Of a stretch of DNA of 9,946 nucleotides, positions 1-7,442 are shown piece by piece. Position numbers and translations under genes: made by a program. This DNA is from Gemmatimonadota bacterium (GTDB lineage Bacteria; Gemmatimonadota; Gemmatimonadetes; Longimicrobiales; UBA6960). Under the pieces are notes generated by a model that did no database searches, had not been told where the DNA came from, and saw nothing but the letters and a program-made list of their open reading frames with translations. The DNA is taken from contig JADFLD010000034.1 of the NCBI GenBank assembly GCA_022564535.1, forward strand, positions 1-9,946. Direction: 5' to 3'. Position 1 is the stretch's first letter, and each line of letters opens with the position of its first letter.

Positions 1-573
1 GCCCAGCTCACGTTGCCGACCTTGGCCGCGGTGCCACTCCCCGTTCTCTCCGACATTCCATGGATCGGGGGAGCCTTCTTCGGCCAAGCACCCACGGCCT
101 ATCTGGCCTACTTCCTGGCCCCCGTTTTATGGTATTTCCTTTTTCGGACCTCCTGGGGCCTCGAACTGAGGGCGGTCGGGGAAGAGCCCGACGCGGCGAG
201 GGCTGCGGGCGTGCGGGTACGGCGGGTCCGTTTCTTCGCCACGCTGTTCGGAGGCGCGCTTGCGGGCATCGCAGGCGCGCATCTCTCGCTTGCGCACGCA
301 GGCACCTTCACCGAGGGCATGAGCGCCGGACGCGGCTTCATCGCGATCGCGGTGGTCGTCCTCGGTCGCTGGAATCCGGTTCGCGTGCTTTTGGCTGCCC
401 TCTTCTTCGGCGCGGCATCGGCTCTTCAGTTCTTTCTGCAAGCGTTGGGACTCGATCTTCCCTACCCGCTGTTTCTTGCGTTGCCGTACCTCCTGACGCT
501 CGCGGCTCTTGCCGGCTGGGTGGGACGCGCCCGCGCGCCCGCCGCTCTGGCGCTTCCCTGGGAGTCGGAGTGA
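1..573 (+). CDS. ABC transporter inner-membrane permease, nucleoside/simple-sugar type (5' partial)
   Basis: This is the C-terminal part of a permease of the BPD_transp_2 class (the RbsC/LivH/NupQ superfamily), which forms the membrane channel of an ABC importer. The reading frame is open from base 1, so the start lies outside the window; the TTG at 13 is internal. Seen directly: hydrophobic segments, and the cytoplasmic-loop signature GLELRAVGEEPDAARAAG followed by VRRVRFFATLFGGALAGIAGA, which is the conserved EAA-like coupling loop. A glycine-rich stretch with FTEGMSAGRGFIAIAVVVLG follows and is typical of guanosine/nucleoside permeases of the YufQ/NupQ type. The C-terminus ends soon after the last hydrophobic segment, as is usual. 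The ATPase, the other permease and the binding protein are presumably upstream. The substrate is inferred from family resemblance and could also be a sugar. Confidence 0.9.
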   Translation, partial: AQLTLPTLAAVPLPVLSDIPWIGGAFFGQAPTAYLAYFLAPVLWYFLFRTSWGLELRAVGEEPDAARAAGVRVRRVRFFATLFGGALAGIAGAHLSLAHAGTFTEGMSAGRGFIAIAVVVLGRWNPVRVLLAALFFGAASALQFFLQALGLDLPYPLFLALPYLLTLAALAGWVGRARAPAALALPWESE

Positions 574-644
574 GGCGGCGGGCGCCGGCTTCAGGCCATT
601 GGCCTATCTTTCGGTCCTCACGGGACTCGGTCCAGGTGGAATGC

Positions 645-3335
645 ATGACGCCGTTGGTGGAAACAACTCTACGCCGGACCGTCCCGGCTCCTGCTCTCGC
701 GACGCTGCTCGCTGGGATGCTTCTGGTCGGAGCGCCGCCAGCAGCCGCGCAGACGATGGAGGGCACGGGTGCGGTCGCGACGGGCCTCCTGCTTCGGCAG
801 CTGGATGGCGTCAAACGCGTTCTGATGATCGGCGCGCACCCCGACGACGAAGACACGAGTCTGCTTACGACGCTCGCTCGAGGATGGGGTGCGGAAACGG
901 CGTACCTCTCGCTCACGAGAGGCGATGGCGGACAGAATCTCCTGGGTCCGGAGCTGTGGGAGGGGCTCGGCATCGTACGCACCGGGGAGCTCCTCGCGGC
1001 TCGCAAGCTCGACGGCGGGGACCAGTTCTTCGCACGAGCGTTCGACTACGGTTACTCGAAGAGTGCCGAAGAGGCCCTGTCCCTGTGGCCCCACGACGAG
1101 CTCCTCGCCGACGTAGTATGGATCGTTCGGAAGTATCGCCCCCATGTGATCGTATCCGTGTGGAGCGGCACGCCGAACGACGGACACGGCCAGCATCAGG
1201 CCTCCGGTATCGTGGCCAGAGAGGCGTTCGCCGCGGCGGGCGACCCGACGCGCTTTGCCGAGCAGCTCGCGTTCGGGGTTGAGGCCTGGGCCCCTGCGAA
1301 GCTCTACCGCTCCTCCAGGAGTCGCTTCCTCAGGGGCGGAGGAGCGCCAGATGACGGGTCGCTCAAAATCGAGACAGGCAATCTGGACCCGCTTCTCGGT
1401 CGGTCCCTGCTCCAACTCTCGATGGAGAGTCGTAGCCAGCACCGTTCTCAGAACATGGGTTCCGCCCAGATACCGGGTCCGCGCACGACGGGCGTCATCC
1501 TCGTGGAGAGCCGCGTACTCGACGTGGGGCAGGAGATCTTCTCGGGCATCGACACGACCCTGGTCGGCCTCACGACCGGTCTGCCTGCCCGTGTGGCGAG
1601 CGAGGCAGGCGGGCACTTGGAGGCGTACCGAACCTCGGTAGGTCGGGCCATCGATCGATTTGGACTGGATCCCTCCGAGATTGCTCCCGACTTGATGGCG
1701 GCGATCGCCCACCTCGATGCGGCGCGCGACGTCGTTGGCGATGCCGGCAGCGTGGAGTTCGACCAAGCGACCGCTGCCAAGAGGGACGTGGCCACCCGGG
1801 CGCTCATGGCGGCTGTGGGCGTGTCGTTCGAAGTGCGGTCGCAGGACGATCTTCTCGTTCCGGGACAGACCGTGCAGGTCATGGCCCGGCTGTGGAACGG
1901 TGGAGGGTACACGCTTTCGGCTCCAGAGGTGACGCTGAACGCACCCGGAGGGTGGGCGGTCTCGGAGACTTCAGTCGACGGCATTTTGCCCGAGGGCACC
2001 GTCGCTCCCGGAGCGCTCGTGACGTGGACGTTCGAGGTGCGAGTTCCGTACGATGCCGACCTGTCGCGGCTCTATTACTTGAGAGAGGACCGCAACGGAG
2101 CCCAGTACCGTTGGCCGGACGATCACACCTTGTGGGGCCTTCCGCGTGACCCTGTCTCAGTGACCGGATACGCCGACTTCACGTTCCGCGTGGACGGTGA
2201 GGCTGGCGGCGTGAGCAGAAGAGTCTCGGCCGACTGGCGCTACGTCGGCGTCAATCCGGCTTTCGGCGAATTCGAGAAGCCGGTTCTGGTCGTGCCGGCG
2301 GTTTCAGTCGTCGTGGCACCGCGTGGGGTGACGTGGCCGCAGGGGCGGTTGGGCGCTCGGACGGTTTCGGTGGTTGTCCGATCGGAGGCCGAGGGCGGCA
2401 GCCGGGGCGAGGTGTCGATGAGCGCGCCCTCCGGCTGGATCGTCGCTCCGACGTCGCAACCGTTCGAATTGGATCAGGCCGGCACCGAGCGGGTCGTGAC
2501 GTTCGAGATCCTCCCGGACGCCACCGTGGACGCCGGTCGACACGTATTCGTCGTCGTCGCCACTACGGAGGACGGCCGCAGCTATGAGGAAGGATATGCC
2601 CTCATCGACTACGAGCACATCGAGCGTACGGCCCTCTTTGCGCCCGCCGAGCTCACGGTCTCGGTCGTTCCCCTCGCGGTCACGGAGGGACTGAGAGTCG
2701 GCTATATCATGGGCTCGGGTGACGACGGCCCGGAGGCGATTCGACAGATGGGCGCGGAGGTCGAGCTCCTCGACGAGGCCCGGGTCCGCGACGGAGACTT
2801 CGACGGGTTCGGAACCGTCGTCCTCGGGGTCCGCGCATATGAAACCCGGCCTGATCTACGGGCCTCGGCTGGACAGCTCCTCGACTTCGCGCGTGCCGGT
2901 GGCACCGTGATCGTCCAGTACAACAGAGGACCGCTCGGGAGACTCGCTCCCTACGATATGCAGGTCGGGCGGGGATCACCCCGGGTGGCTGACGAGACCG
3001 CGCCGATTCGCATGCTGGAGCCAACCGCACCCGTGTTCACGACGCCGAACCGGATCACGAACGCCGACTTCGAGGATTGGGTCCAAGAGCGTGGGCTGTA
3101 CTTCGCGTCCGAGTGGGACGAGGGCTACATGCCCCTCTTGGAGTTGAACGATCCTGGGGAGGTGCCTCGACACGGGTCGATGTTGGTCGCATCTGTTGGA
3201 GATGGCCTATTCGTCTATGCCGCGCTGTCGTTCTTCAGACAGTGGGCAGGGCAGGTGCCGGGCGCGTACAGACTCTTCGCGAATCTCATCTCATTGAATG
3301 CGGAAGCCTGGAACGCCTTTGCCGAGAGTCGGTGA
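645..3335 (+). CDS. Secreted PIG-L (LmbE) family deacetylase with NEW3-like beta domains and a GATase-like C-terminal domain
   Basis: The product (896 residues) is a predicted extracytoplasmic zinc-dependent N-deacetylase or amidohydrolase of the PIG-L/LmbE family. The frame is open further upstream, but ATG 645 was chosen because AGGTGGA lies just before it and because it gives a clean signal peptide (residues 1 to about 36, ending APPAAAQ). The catalytic domain carries the metal and acid-base motif HPDDE (65-69) and the partner motif HGQH (His181, His184), both intact. Residues about 390-480 and 555-660 look like beta-sandwich NEW3/NPCBM-associated domains, with phrases such as VPGQTVQVMARLWNGG. 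From about 683 the chain resembles the Rossmann-type, glutamine-amidotransferase-like domain often found at the end of such proteins (GYIMGSGDD, VVLGVRAYETRPDL, GGTVIVQYNRG). The usual substrates of the family are N-acetylated sugars; the actual substrate here is unknown. It lies 71 bases after the permease and overlaps the next gene. Confidence 0.9.
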   Translation: MTPLVETTLRRTVPAPALATLLAGMLLVGAPPAAAQTMEGTGAVATGLLLRQLDGVKRVLMIGAHPDDEDTSLLTTLARGWGAETAYLSLTRGDGGQNLLGPELWEGLGIVRTGELLAARKLDGGDQFFARAFDYGYSKSAEEALSLWPHDELLADVVWIVRKYRPHVIVSVWSGTPNDGHGQHQASGIVAREAFAAAGDPTRFAEQLAFGVEAWAPAKLYRSSRSRFLRGGGAPDDGSLKIETGNLDPLLGRSLLQLSMESRSQHRSQNMGSAQIPGPRTTGVILVESRVLDVGQEIFSGIDTTLVGLTTGLPARVASEAGGHLEAYRTSVGRAIDRFGLDPSEIAPDLMAAIAHLDAARDVVGDAGSVEFDQATAAKRDVATRALMAAVGVSFEVRSQDDLLVPGQTVQVMARLWNGGGYTLSAPEVTLNAPGGWAVSETSVDGILPEGTVAPGALVTWTFEVRVPYDADLSRLYYLREDRNGAQYRWPDDHTLWGLPRDPVSVTGYADFTFRVDGEAGGVSRRVSADWRYVGVNPAFGEFEKPVLVVPAVSVVVAPRGVTWPQGRLGARTVSVVVRSEAEGGSRGEVSMSAPSGWIVAPTSQPFELDQAGTERVVTFEILPDATVDAGRHVFVVVATTEDGRSYEEGYALIDYEHIERTALFAPAELTVSVVPLAVTEGLRVGYIMGSGDDGPEAIRQMGAEVELLDEARVRDGDFDGFGTVVLGVRAYETRPDLRASAGQLLDFARAGGTVIVQYNRGPLGRLAPYDMQVGRGSPRVADETAPIRMLEPTAPVFTTPNRITNADFEDWVQERGLYFASEWDEGYMPLLELNDPGEVPRHGSMLVASVGDGLFVYAALSFFRQWAGQVPGAYRLFANLISLNAEAWNAFAESR

Positions 3336-4377
3336 TCGTTTCCGAGTCCGAGGTCGACACACTTGGTGGGTGACGTGTGTGATGCTCACGCTCGCGGCGT
3401 GCGGAGACGCTTCGCGCGACACGACGCTCGTGGTTCGATCTACGTTGCCGGACGAGCTGCTCGACTACGTGGAGGAGTCCTTCGAGGCGGCGAACCCCCG
3501 CGTGGACGTCCGTTTCTCGACGCTGGGCGCTGAGGAGTCGCTCGCGGAGGCGACCACCGCGGGGCGGGCTGCGTTCGACGTGTGGTGGGGCGCACCGGCC
3601 ACGACGCTGGCACAGGCGGCGGATGCCGGATTGCTTCTAGCGTACCGGCCGCCGTGGATCTCCGAGGGGGGCGTAGGGCAACCCGACGCGCTGGCGAGAT
3701 GGCAGGTTACGCTGGTGTCTCCGTTCGTGATCGCGTTCAATCGCGAGGAAGTGCCGTTGGCTCGCGCCCCCACCGACTGGGGCGACATCCTCCATTTTCG
3801 GTGGGCCGAAGAAGTGTATCTGCTGGACCCGTCGTCGTCTGACGAGGGCGCCTACTTCCTCGGGGCCATGCTCGTGCAGTCCCTGCGCGATGATGACGAC
3901 CTGCTAAGAGGCTTCGACTGGCAACGCCGGCTCGACATTCAGGCCGAGCGGTACGTGCGTGACCCGCAGGACGCGATCAGATCCCTCGCGAACGGCGAGG
4001 CGATGCTGGCGATTCTGCCCCGCTACGTCGTCGAGGAGGCTCGTGGCACCGGTGCGGCCTGGATCCATTATCGGCTCCCGGAGAGCGGAACCCCCATGCT
4101 CGCGCTGGGCATAGCGATCAGCGAGAGCACGGAGGTTCCCAGCGTGGCTCGACGCTTCGTAGACCACGTCGGCACGATGGACGTCGCCACGGCCAGCAAG
4201 CTCCATACGCGCTGGCAGCCCAGCCATGGGGATGTCGACATGTCCCGTCTTCCGGACGATTTCGAGCTCGAGCAGCGGTGGATACCGTATGCGCTCGCGA
4301 TCGACACCCTCGTGCGTGAGCTCGACGGATGGGTCGAACGGTGGGACGCCGAAGTGCGCGACCGGGGCGGCCGTTAG
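3298..4377 (+). CDS. ABC-type extracellular solute-binding lipoprotein (AfuA/FbpA-like)
   Basis: The product (359 residues from ATG 3298) is a predicted lipid-anchored periplasmic binding protein of the type II fold used for ferric iron, spermidine or anion uptake. An arginine-rich N-region and a short hydrophobic core end in a good lipobox, LAAC, with the lipid-modified Cys at residue 35. The mature protein starts with a beta strand and the typical phrase TLVVRSTLPDELLDYVEESFEAANP (given here in words of the family: a strand, then a helix ending before NPRVDVRF). Later DVWWGAPATTLAQAADAGLL and SPFVIAFNREEV match the usual layout of SBP_bac_6/11-type proteins. The start overlaps the deacetylase by 38 bases and lacks a clear ribosome site. 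GTG 3370, GTG 3379 or ATG 3382 are alternatives that would leave a very short N-region. No permease or ATPase lies beside it. The ligand is unknown. Confidence 0.82.
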   Translation: MRKPGTPLPRVGDRFRVRGRHTWWVTCVMLTLAACGDASRDTTLVVRSTLPDELLDYVEESFEAANPRVDVRFSTLGAEESLAEATTAGRAAFDVWWGAPATTLAQAADAGLLLAYRPPWISEGGVGQPDALARWQVTLVSPFVIAFNREEVPLARAPTDWGDILHFRWAEEVYLLDPSSSDEGAYFLGAMLVQSLRDDDDLLRGFDWQRRLDIQAERYVRDPQDAIRSLANGEAMLAILPRYVVEEARGTGAAWIHYRLPESGTPMLALGIAISESTEVPSVARRFVDHVGTMDVATASKLHTRWQPSHGDVDMSRLPDDFELEQRWIPYALAIDTLVRELDGWVERWDAEVRDRGGR

Positions 4378-4391
4378 CAGCACGTGTGCCG

Positions 4392-6062
4392 TCAGGCTTC
4401 CTCGGCTTCCCCGCCACCGCCGATCGCGATGCCGACGGTGAACACGACTGCCGCTCCGATCACGTTGTGCCACAGGAACGACACCGACGGGGCACCGAAG
4501 GTGACCGCCGCGACCGTGGACATGCCCGCGATCAGCCCCACGAAGGCGCCCAACCCTCGCGCCCGCGGCACCATGGCGAGCATGAAGACGCCGAGAATCG
4601 ACCCATAGAAAAATGATCCAAAGCGGTTCACGACCTCGATAAGCGACCCCAGAGACGCGGCGTACGTGGCTACCACGCACGCGAACACACCCCAAGCCGC
4701 TGTGGCGCCCTTCGAAACAGACAGGTAGTGGGCGTCGGTCGCTTCGGGCTTCACCCAACGCTTGTAGAAGTCGATGACCGTCGTGGTCGCGAGCGAATTG
4801 AGCTCGGCGGCGATACTCGACATCGCGGCGGCGAGCACCCCGGCAATGAACAGACCGGCGAGGCCGATAGGCAGCTCGGACAGCACGAAACGGGGAATGA
4901 TGTAGTTGACGTCCCTGGAGGACTCACCCGTGACATCTGCGGCCAACGCCAACGCCTGACTGCGGATCACCTCGACGTCGGCCTCGCGAGCGAGGTAAGT
5001 CTGCATCGCGGCCTCGACACTCGGGTCGTCGGTCGCGTCTGCGACACGGAGGGCTGCTGCCTCCCGGAGAGTAAACGCGCTTGCGTAGCTCTCCTCCAAG
5101 GCGTCGTACGCCGCGCCTCGTTCTGCGACGACCGCCGCCTCGTGGGCCGGATTGTAGAGCAGGGGCGGGCGTACGAACTGGTAGTAGACGAACACACCGA
5201 CACCCACGAGCAAGACGAGAGCCTGGAGCGGGATCTTCCAATAGGCGCTCATGAGAAGCGATCTTCTCGCCTCATCGACCGACCGCGCGGCCAGGTAGCG
5301 CTGCACCTGGCTCTGGGCCGTGCCGAAGTACGACCGCATCAGGAACGTCCCACCCAGCATGCCGGACCAGAACGTGTAGGTCTCGTTCAGGGTGAAGGAG
5401 AAGTCGAACACGCGCAGCCGCCCCGTCGAGCAGGCGATTCTCAGCGCGTCGTCTGGACTCACGGGCATCTGGATGACGATTACGACCATGATCGCGAGGA
5501 GCGCGACCACGATGAGGACCATCTGTTTCACGTCGGCCCAGGCGACTGCCTGCACCCCGCCCACCATCGTGTAGAGCACCGCGGGGATACCGATCGCGGC
5601 CACGCTCCAACCGATCGGAATCCCGAAGATCGCGCTGAAAACGACTCCGGGCGCGGCGATGATCGCCCCACAAGACATGCCTCGGGAGAGGAGGAATAGA
5701 AACGCGGTCAGGGAGCGCGTCTTCGCGTCGAACCGGCGTTCGAGGTACTCGTACGCCGTGTAGACTCCCGACCCGTGGAGCAGCGGTACGATGGTGACCC
5801 CGAGAATCACCATCGCCAACGGGAGTCCGAAGTAGATCTGGACGAAGCGGAGGCCTTCGGTGGCGCCTTGGCCTGTCGTCCCGATCATGGTTACGGCAGA
5901 CAGTTGTGTCGCCATCACGGACAGGCCCACGACCCACCATGGCAGGCTCTTGTTGGCCGCGAAATAGCCCGCGATCGTGTCCGTGTCCTTCGACCTTCGG
6001 ATGCCGTCGACCACGACGTACGTCAGATAGACGACGACGATCGTCCAGTTGATCCAGTGCAT
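4392..6062 (-). CDS. Sodium:solute symporter (SSS/SLC5 family)
   Basis: The product (556 residues) is a multi-pass inner-membrane transporter that should couple sodium entry to uptake of an organic solute. Landmarks: the TM1-like motif SVMATQLSAVTMIGTTGQG (48-66), the family-typical GGVQAVAWADVKQMVLI (168-184), and the TM8-like stretch AAAMSSIAAELNSLATTT (411-428), whose paired serines fit the Na2 sodium site. There is an FYKRW tail to that helix (432-436). An unusually long hydrophilic, alanine- and glutamate-rich insert of about 90 residues (299-388) separates two membrane halves. The C-terminus is acidic and short (EAEEA). The ATG at 6062 has no clear Shine-Dalgarno and follows the 42-residue gene by only 12 bases, so translation may be coupled. 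The stop faces the stop of the binding lipoprotein across 14 bases, with no visible terminator between them. Substrate unknown; sialic acid, sugars and amino acids all occur in this family. Confidence 0.93.
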   Translation of the reverse strand: MHWINWTIVVVYLTYVVVDGIRRSKDTDTIAGYFAANKSLPWWVVGLSVMATQLSAVTMIGTTGQGATEGLRFVQIYFGLPLAMVILGVTIVPLLHGSGVYTAYEYLERRFDAKTRSLTAFLFLLSRGMSCGAIIAAPGVVFSAIFGIPIGWSVAAIGIPAVLYTMVGGVQAVAWADVKQMVLIVVALLAIMVVIVIQMPVSPDDALRIACSTGRLRVFDFSFTLNETYTFWSGMLGGTFLMRSYFGTAQSQVQRYLAARSVDEARRSLLMSAYWKIPLQALVLLVGVGVFVYYQFVRPPLLYNPAHEAAVVAERGAAYDALEESYASAFTLREAAALRVADATDDPSVEAAMQTYLAREADVEVIRSQALALAADVTGESSRDVNYIIPRFVLSELPIGLAGLFIAGVLAAAMSSIAAELNSLATTTVIDFYKRWVKPEATDAHYLSVSKGATAAWGVFACVVATYAASLGSLIEVVNRFGSFFYGSILGVFMLAMVPRARGLGAFVGLIAGMSTVAAVTFGAPSVSFLWHNVIGAAVVFTVGIAIGGGGEAEEA

Positions 6063-6074
6063 TCGCGAGGAGCG

Positions 6075-6203
6075 TTAGAGGGTGTAGTGGATCTGGAGCC
6101 AGCCGAGTAGCGCGAGCGCGACCGCCTGTACGATCAGGACCTGGGTCAACGTGCGGCGAAACTTCGCCTTATCGGACTCCTGCTCGAGTTCTGGATCTGT
6201 CAT
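6075..6203 (-). CDS. Small single-pass membrane protein upstream of the symporter
   Basis: This 42-residue protein begins MTDPELEQESDKAKFRRTLT and continues into one hydrophobic helix (about residues 20-36, QVLIVQAVALALLGWL), ending IHYTL. A longer frame extends upstream to 6353, but its extra residues are arginine/proline-rich shadow-like sequence, whereas the ATG at 6203 gives an acidic head, a basic stop-transfer cluster (KAKFRR) and a clean membrane helix. No strong ribosome site is visible. The gene ends 12 bases before the symporter start on the same strand, so the two are very likely co-transcribed. Short one-helix proteins encoded directly before a transporter are known as accessory subunits in some families; whether this one binds the symporter is inference. 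I do not recognise a named family. Confidence 0.7.
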   Translation of the reverse strand: MTDPELEQESDKAKFRRTLTQVLIVQAVALALLGWLQIHYTL

Positions 6204-6489
6204 GCGTTTCGGGCCTGGGCGAGTAGTCGAAGGCAAGGTCCCGCGTAGCCGGCGGTCACGCAAGCGAGGGCGCCCAAGTCCACGGACGCGAAGCACGGAA
6301 GGTGTCGGGTGGTTCCGTCGTAAGGCGGATGTACCTGCCCAGGGAAGGAGCAAATGAGGTGCAGCCTGCGTCGGCCGTCGGGGGCCCTCGCCACCACCGC
6401 CGTGATCCCGGCCTAGAACTCACGCGCAGCCTGACGCGAAAGAATGGACACCAAATGAACACCAAGGCTTCTGAGGTCTTAGCCCTCCG
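6204..6489. other. Intergenic region, no clear gene; possible mini-ORF
   Basis: This stretch separates the symporter pair from the 72-residue gene. On the plus strand a 20-codon frame (ATG 6354 to TAG 6416, product MRCSLRRPSGALATTAVIPA) is preceded by GGAAGGAG, but the spacing to the ATG is only about 3 bases. It looks like a basic, signal-peptide-like start cut short. Frames on the minus strand are arginine/proline/tryptophan-rich and look like shadows. The promoter of the minus-strand symporter pair must lie here or further upstream, but I cannot identify -35/-10 boxes with confidence. Confidence 0.4.
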
Positions 6490-6708
6490 TCACTCCGTAA
6501 GACACCCGATCAGCTTTTGCTCAATCCATACAATCGAGGACTGAAACTCGCCCCTGAGCACCGCGATAGCCGAATCAGGCAGAATACCGCGGAAGCTCTT
6601 GGCAACGAGGCCTCCCGTCCAATCGAACTCCTCTTCGATCCAACCGCCGAGTTCGTCGACCCGCTGCCTGAGGCTATCCGCCACGTCGGCGTCGTAGCCG
6701 ACACTCAC
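6490..6708 (-). CDS. Small hypothetical protein, translationally coupled to the upstream lipoprotein
   Basis: A 72-residue product starting at a GTG that overlaps the stop of the preceding gene in a GTGA arrangement (6705-6708), a typical sign of coupled translation. The sequence (start MSVGYDADVADSLRQRVDEL, later EEEFDWTGGLVAKSFRGILP and SSIVWIEQKL) is balanced in composition, probably alpha-helical, acidic, with no membrane segment, Cys motif or signal peptide. I do not recognise a family. The reality of the gene rests on the exact overlap, the natural amino-acid composition and the sharing of strand with the lipoprotein gene. A competing frame on the same strand (6510-6704) is serine/arginine-rich and was judged a shadow. 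Confidence 0.6.
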   Translation of the reverse strand: MSVGYDADVADSLRQRVDELGGWIEEEFDWTGGLVAKSFRGILPDSAIAVLRGEFQSSIVWIEQKLIGCLTE

Positions 6709-7142
6709 CTGTGGTCGTACCGATCAAACGCCGGGACTGCTCGGACGTGGTTCAAGCGGATGTCAGAGCGCACGTCATCGCTCAGAATTACTGGTACGTA
6801 GATCAGAGGTAGCGCCTCACGCGGAATTTCTGCCCGCACCGCGAGAACGTTGAACTGGTGGACGATCCTGCCGCCGGCGTCGGTCAAGACCGCCATGTCT
6901 TCGGATCTCGGAACGAGATTCGGCTCCCCCTCGTGGCGCCAGAAGTGGAAGTCGAGAACGAGCGGCTCCCCGGCCGGTAGATCGAGCCACCCTTTGCAAG
7001 GTGAGTAAACGATGGCACCGATGACGAGCTCGCCTATTTGGAAGCTGATGAGATCCTCGAGAGGCTCTACGGTGATCGGTTCCACGGCACCGCAGGCGGT
7101 CGTCACCAAACAGAGTGCCAAGCCTAGACATAAGCGCTTCAT
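6705..7142 (-). CDS. Small predicted lipoprotein or secreted protein, function unknown
   Basis: The product has 145 residues. The N-terminus (MKRLCLGLALCLVTTACG) is a signal peptide with a lipobox-like TTAC; Thr at -3 is not the preferred Leu, so lipidation at Cys17 is likely but not certain. The mature part is beta-rich and acidic (EPITVEPLEDLISFQIGEL, GEPLVLDFHFWRHEGEPN, AGGRIVHQFNVLAVRAEIP), suggesting a compact sandwich domain on the cell surface or in the periplasm. The ATG at 7142 is firmly set by a near-perfect Shine-Dalgarno upstream. The stop overlaps the start of the 72-residue gene by four bases, so the two form an operon. Upstream on the same strand, 41 bases away, lies the end of a frameshifted Ig-like domain gene, which might once have belonged to the same unit. 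No family recognised. Confidence 0.8.
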   Translation of the reverse strand: MKRLCLGLALCLVTTACGAVEPITVEPLEDLISFQIGELVIGAIVYSPCKGWLDLPAGEPLVLDFHFWRHEGEPNLVPRSEDMAVLTDAGGRIVHQFNVLAVRAEIPREALPLIYVPVILSDDVRSDIRLNHVRAVPAFDRYDHR

Positions 7143-7148
7143 CTTGTC

Positions 7149-7159
7149 TCACCTCCTTT
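7149..7159 (-). promoter_or_regulatory. Near-perfect Shine-Dalgarno of the small lipoprotein gene
   Basis: Read on the minus strand the sequence is AAAGGAGGTGA, complementary over its whole length to the 3' end of bacterial 16S rRNA. The GGAGG core is 9 bases from the ATG at 7142. It is by far the strongest ribosome site in the window, where most genes have weak or no visible site, and it fixes the start of the lipoprotein. Confidence 0.85.
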
Positions 7160-7183
7160 CCAAACTGGAACGAGCGACCGCCC

Positions 7184-7442
7184 CTACCGGAGACATTCCG
7201 GCGCCTCCGAGTCGACCTGCACCCAGATTTGCTTCTGATGCGAGAACGATTGGGAGTCAGTCGCGATCAGGTTCAACGTGAACGAGCTCGAGCTCGACAG
7301 GTTCACCGTCGGGCCTGTCCCCACGAGCTGCTCGTTCTTACCACTTGTAGAAAACGGCTCTATATCCGCCGCCGGAGCTGGTGCGATCCCACTCGCAGGG
7401 CCGCCCCGGTGGAATCTGCGCCGACGATCGGTCGAGCGAATA
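7184..7442 (-). pseudogene. Frameshifted C-terminal remnant of an Ig/PKD-like beta-sandwich domain protein
   Basis: Two minus-strand frames together spell a plausible C-terminal domain. The first (7442 down to a TAA at 7338-7340) gives IPPGRPCEWDRTSSGGGY followed by RAVFYKW. The second, shifted by one base, continues KNEQLVGTGPTVNL, SSSSSFTLNLIATDSQ, QKQIWVQVDSEAPECLR and ends at the TAG at 7184-7186. The combined pattern (Cys-x-Trp, a GG-x-Y turn, Y-x-W, then V-GTG, FTL-x-L, TDSQ and a final strand) is the layout of Ig-like/PKD-like repeats seen at the ends of secreted bacterial proteins. Removing one T at about 7340 would join the frames. The first segment is preceded by a stop (7443-7445) and neither has an ATG, so the 5' part is missing or scrambled. 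It may be a decayed gene or a sequencing/assembly error. The family assignment is from pattern only. Confidence 0.5.

Noticed and set aside
60..644. Upstream extension of the deacetylase frame to base 60
   Set aside because: It overlaps the permease, is arginine/serine-rich, and would bury the signal peptide; ATG 645 has a ribosome site and a clean signal sequence.
4378..4391. Possible bidirectional terminator between the convergent genes
   Set aside because: The 14-base gap contains only a short CACGTG palindrome and no stem with a T-run.
4728..5699. 323-residue plus-strand frame
   Set aside because: It is antisense to the symporter and rich in Arg, Asp, His and Gly without domains, typical of a shadow frame in GC-rich DNA.
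7287..7298. Perfect palindrome GAGCTCGAGCTC
   Set aside because: It falls inside the serine-run codons of the Ig-like remnant and is explained by alternating AGC/TCG serine codons.
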